This document shows, one piece after another, positions 63,748-64,000 of a stretch of DNA of 64,000 bases. The notes under the pieces are model-generated. The model was given only the letters and a program-made list of their open reading frames with translations, had not been told where the DNA came from and searched no databases. Both the position numbers and the translations under genes were made by a program. Position 1 is the first letter of the stretch. Each line of letters opens with the position of its first letter. This stretch comes from Ichthyophonus hoferi (lineage: Eukaryota > Opisthokonta > Ichthyosporea > Ichthyophonida > Ichthyophonidae): positions 39,775-103,774 of the forward strand of contig NAOQ01000217.1 in assembly GCA_002751075.1 (NCBI GenBank), written 5' to 3'.

Positions 63748-64000
63748 CTACATCCAGGTTATAACATTATTAATATCATTTCTTCCTTTATGACCCAACT
63801 AATTTTTGTATATATTCTTGACAGTATAAAAAATACCTAAATAAAAGGCATAAATTTTTTTTTCAAAAACTTGTACTCTTAGTTAAAAAAAAACCAAACA
63901 AAAGATTATGTGTTTTTAATATATGTATTAACAACGTACTAATAACGATAACTTGTCTCTTTTTAATCAAGGCTATACTATATATATTTATGTAGAAAAC
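63748..64000 (-). other. Intron of the SNF2-family gene
   Basis: No exon is seen. The acceptor for exon 63747 reads gatgtag on the minus strand. The upstream exons must lie beyond the window edge. Confidence 0.6.

Noticed and set aside
1-64000. Possible retroelements, DNA transposons or tRNA genes
   Set aside because: No reverse transcriptase, integrase or transposase motifs, no long terminal or inverted repeats, and no cloverleaf with a GGTTCGA-type box were found by eye. A profile search could still find degraded copies.

Overview
This window is nuclear DNA from a eukaryote. The protein genes are split into many short exons with GT...AG introns, intergenic and intronic DNA is very AT-rich and full of TA, ACAT, AAT and TATGG simple repeats, and there are two assembly gaps (12703-13049 and 31432-32034). 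TAA, TAG and TGA all end convincing reading frames, so the genetic code looks standard. The gene set is a long PPR protein, an AGPAT-type acyltransferase, a BCAS3/ATG18f-h-type WD protein, PP4 phosphatase, a LOG-family protein and a BRG1/STH1-type remodeller. It fits a unicellular eukaryote, possibly an alga or another protist, but I cannot name the species. I see no operon, CRISPR array, tRNA or rRNA, and no recognisable retroelement or DNA transposon. Layout, left to right: 1159-14558 (+) is a roughly 20-exon pentatricopeptide-repeat protein with about 11 repeats, probably for organellar RNA, with one assembly gap near its 3' end. 16352-19252 (-) is a 5-exon lysophospholipid acyltransferase. 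19253-24623 is a 5.4 kb gene-poor divergent interval. 24624-28211 (+) is a BCAS3-family protein of 1195 aa in one uninterrupted frame, unlike its intron-rich neighbours. 29923-36538 (-) is the catalytic subunit of protein phosphatase 4 in 11 exons. 39176-43633 (+) is an unrecognised 1082-aa acidic, proline- and glutamine-rich protein in 6 exons, with a recent 60-aa tandem duplication. 44681-48847 (+) is a LOG-family (lysine-decarboxylase-like) nucleotide phosphoribohydrolase in 7 exons. 50396-50773 (-) is a small protein with a signal peptide and one membrane segment. 52544-55205 (-) is a CCHC zinc-knuckle protein whose 5' end is unclear. 58220-63747 (-) is the 3' part of a SNF2-family remodeller with a C-terminal bromodomain; its ATPase part lies beyond the right edge. 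The genes are unrelated housekeeping functions in lipid metabolism, autophagy or phosphoinositide scaffolding, phosphatase signalling, chromatin and organellar RNA. They do not form a pathway. Two pairs are divergent with large shared upstream regions: acyltransferase/BCAS3 and PP4/proline-rich gene. Exon structures were derived by hand: for most genes every junction keeps the frame and the joined protein matches its family. The points most worth checking are the bromodomain lacking its acetyl-lysine asparagine, the repeated intron position inside alternate PPR motifs, the possible endosulfine-like tail on the zinc-knuckle protein, and the phase break in the PPR gene across an assembly gap.
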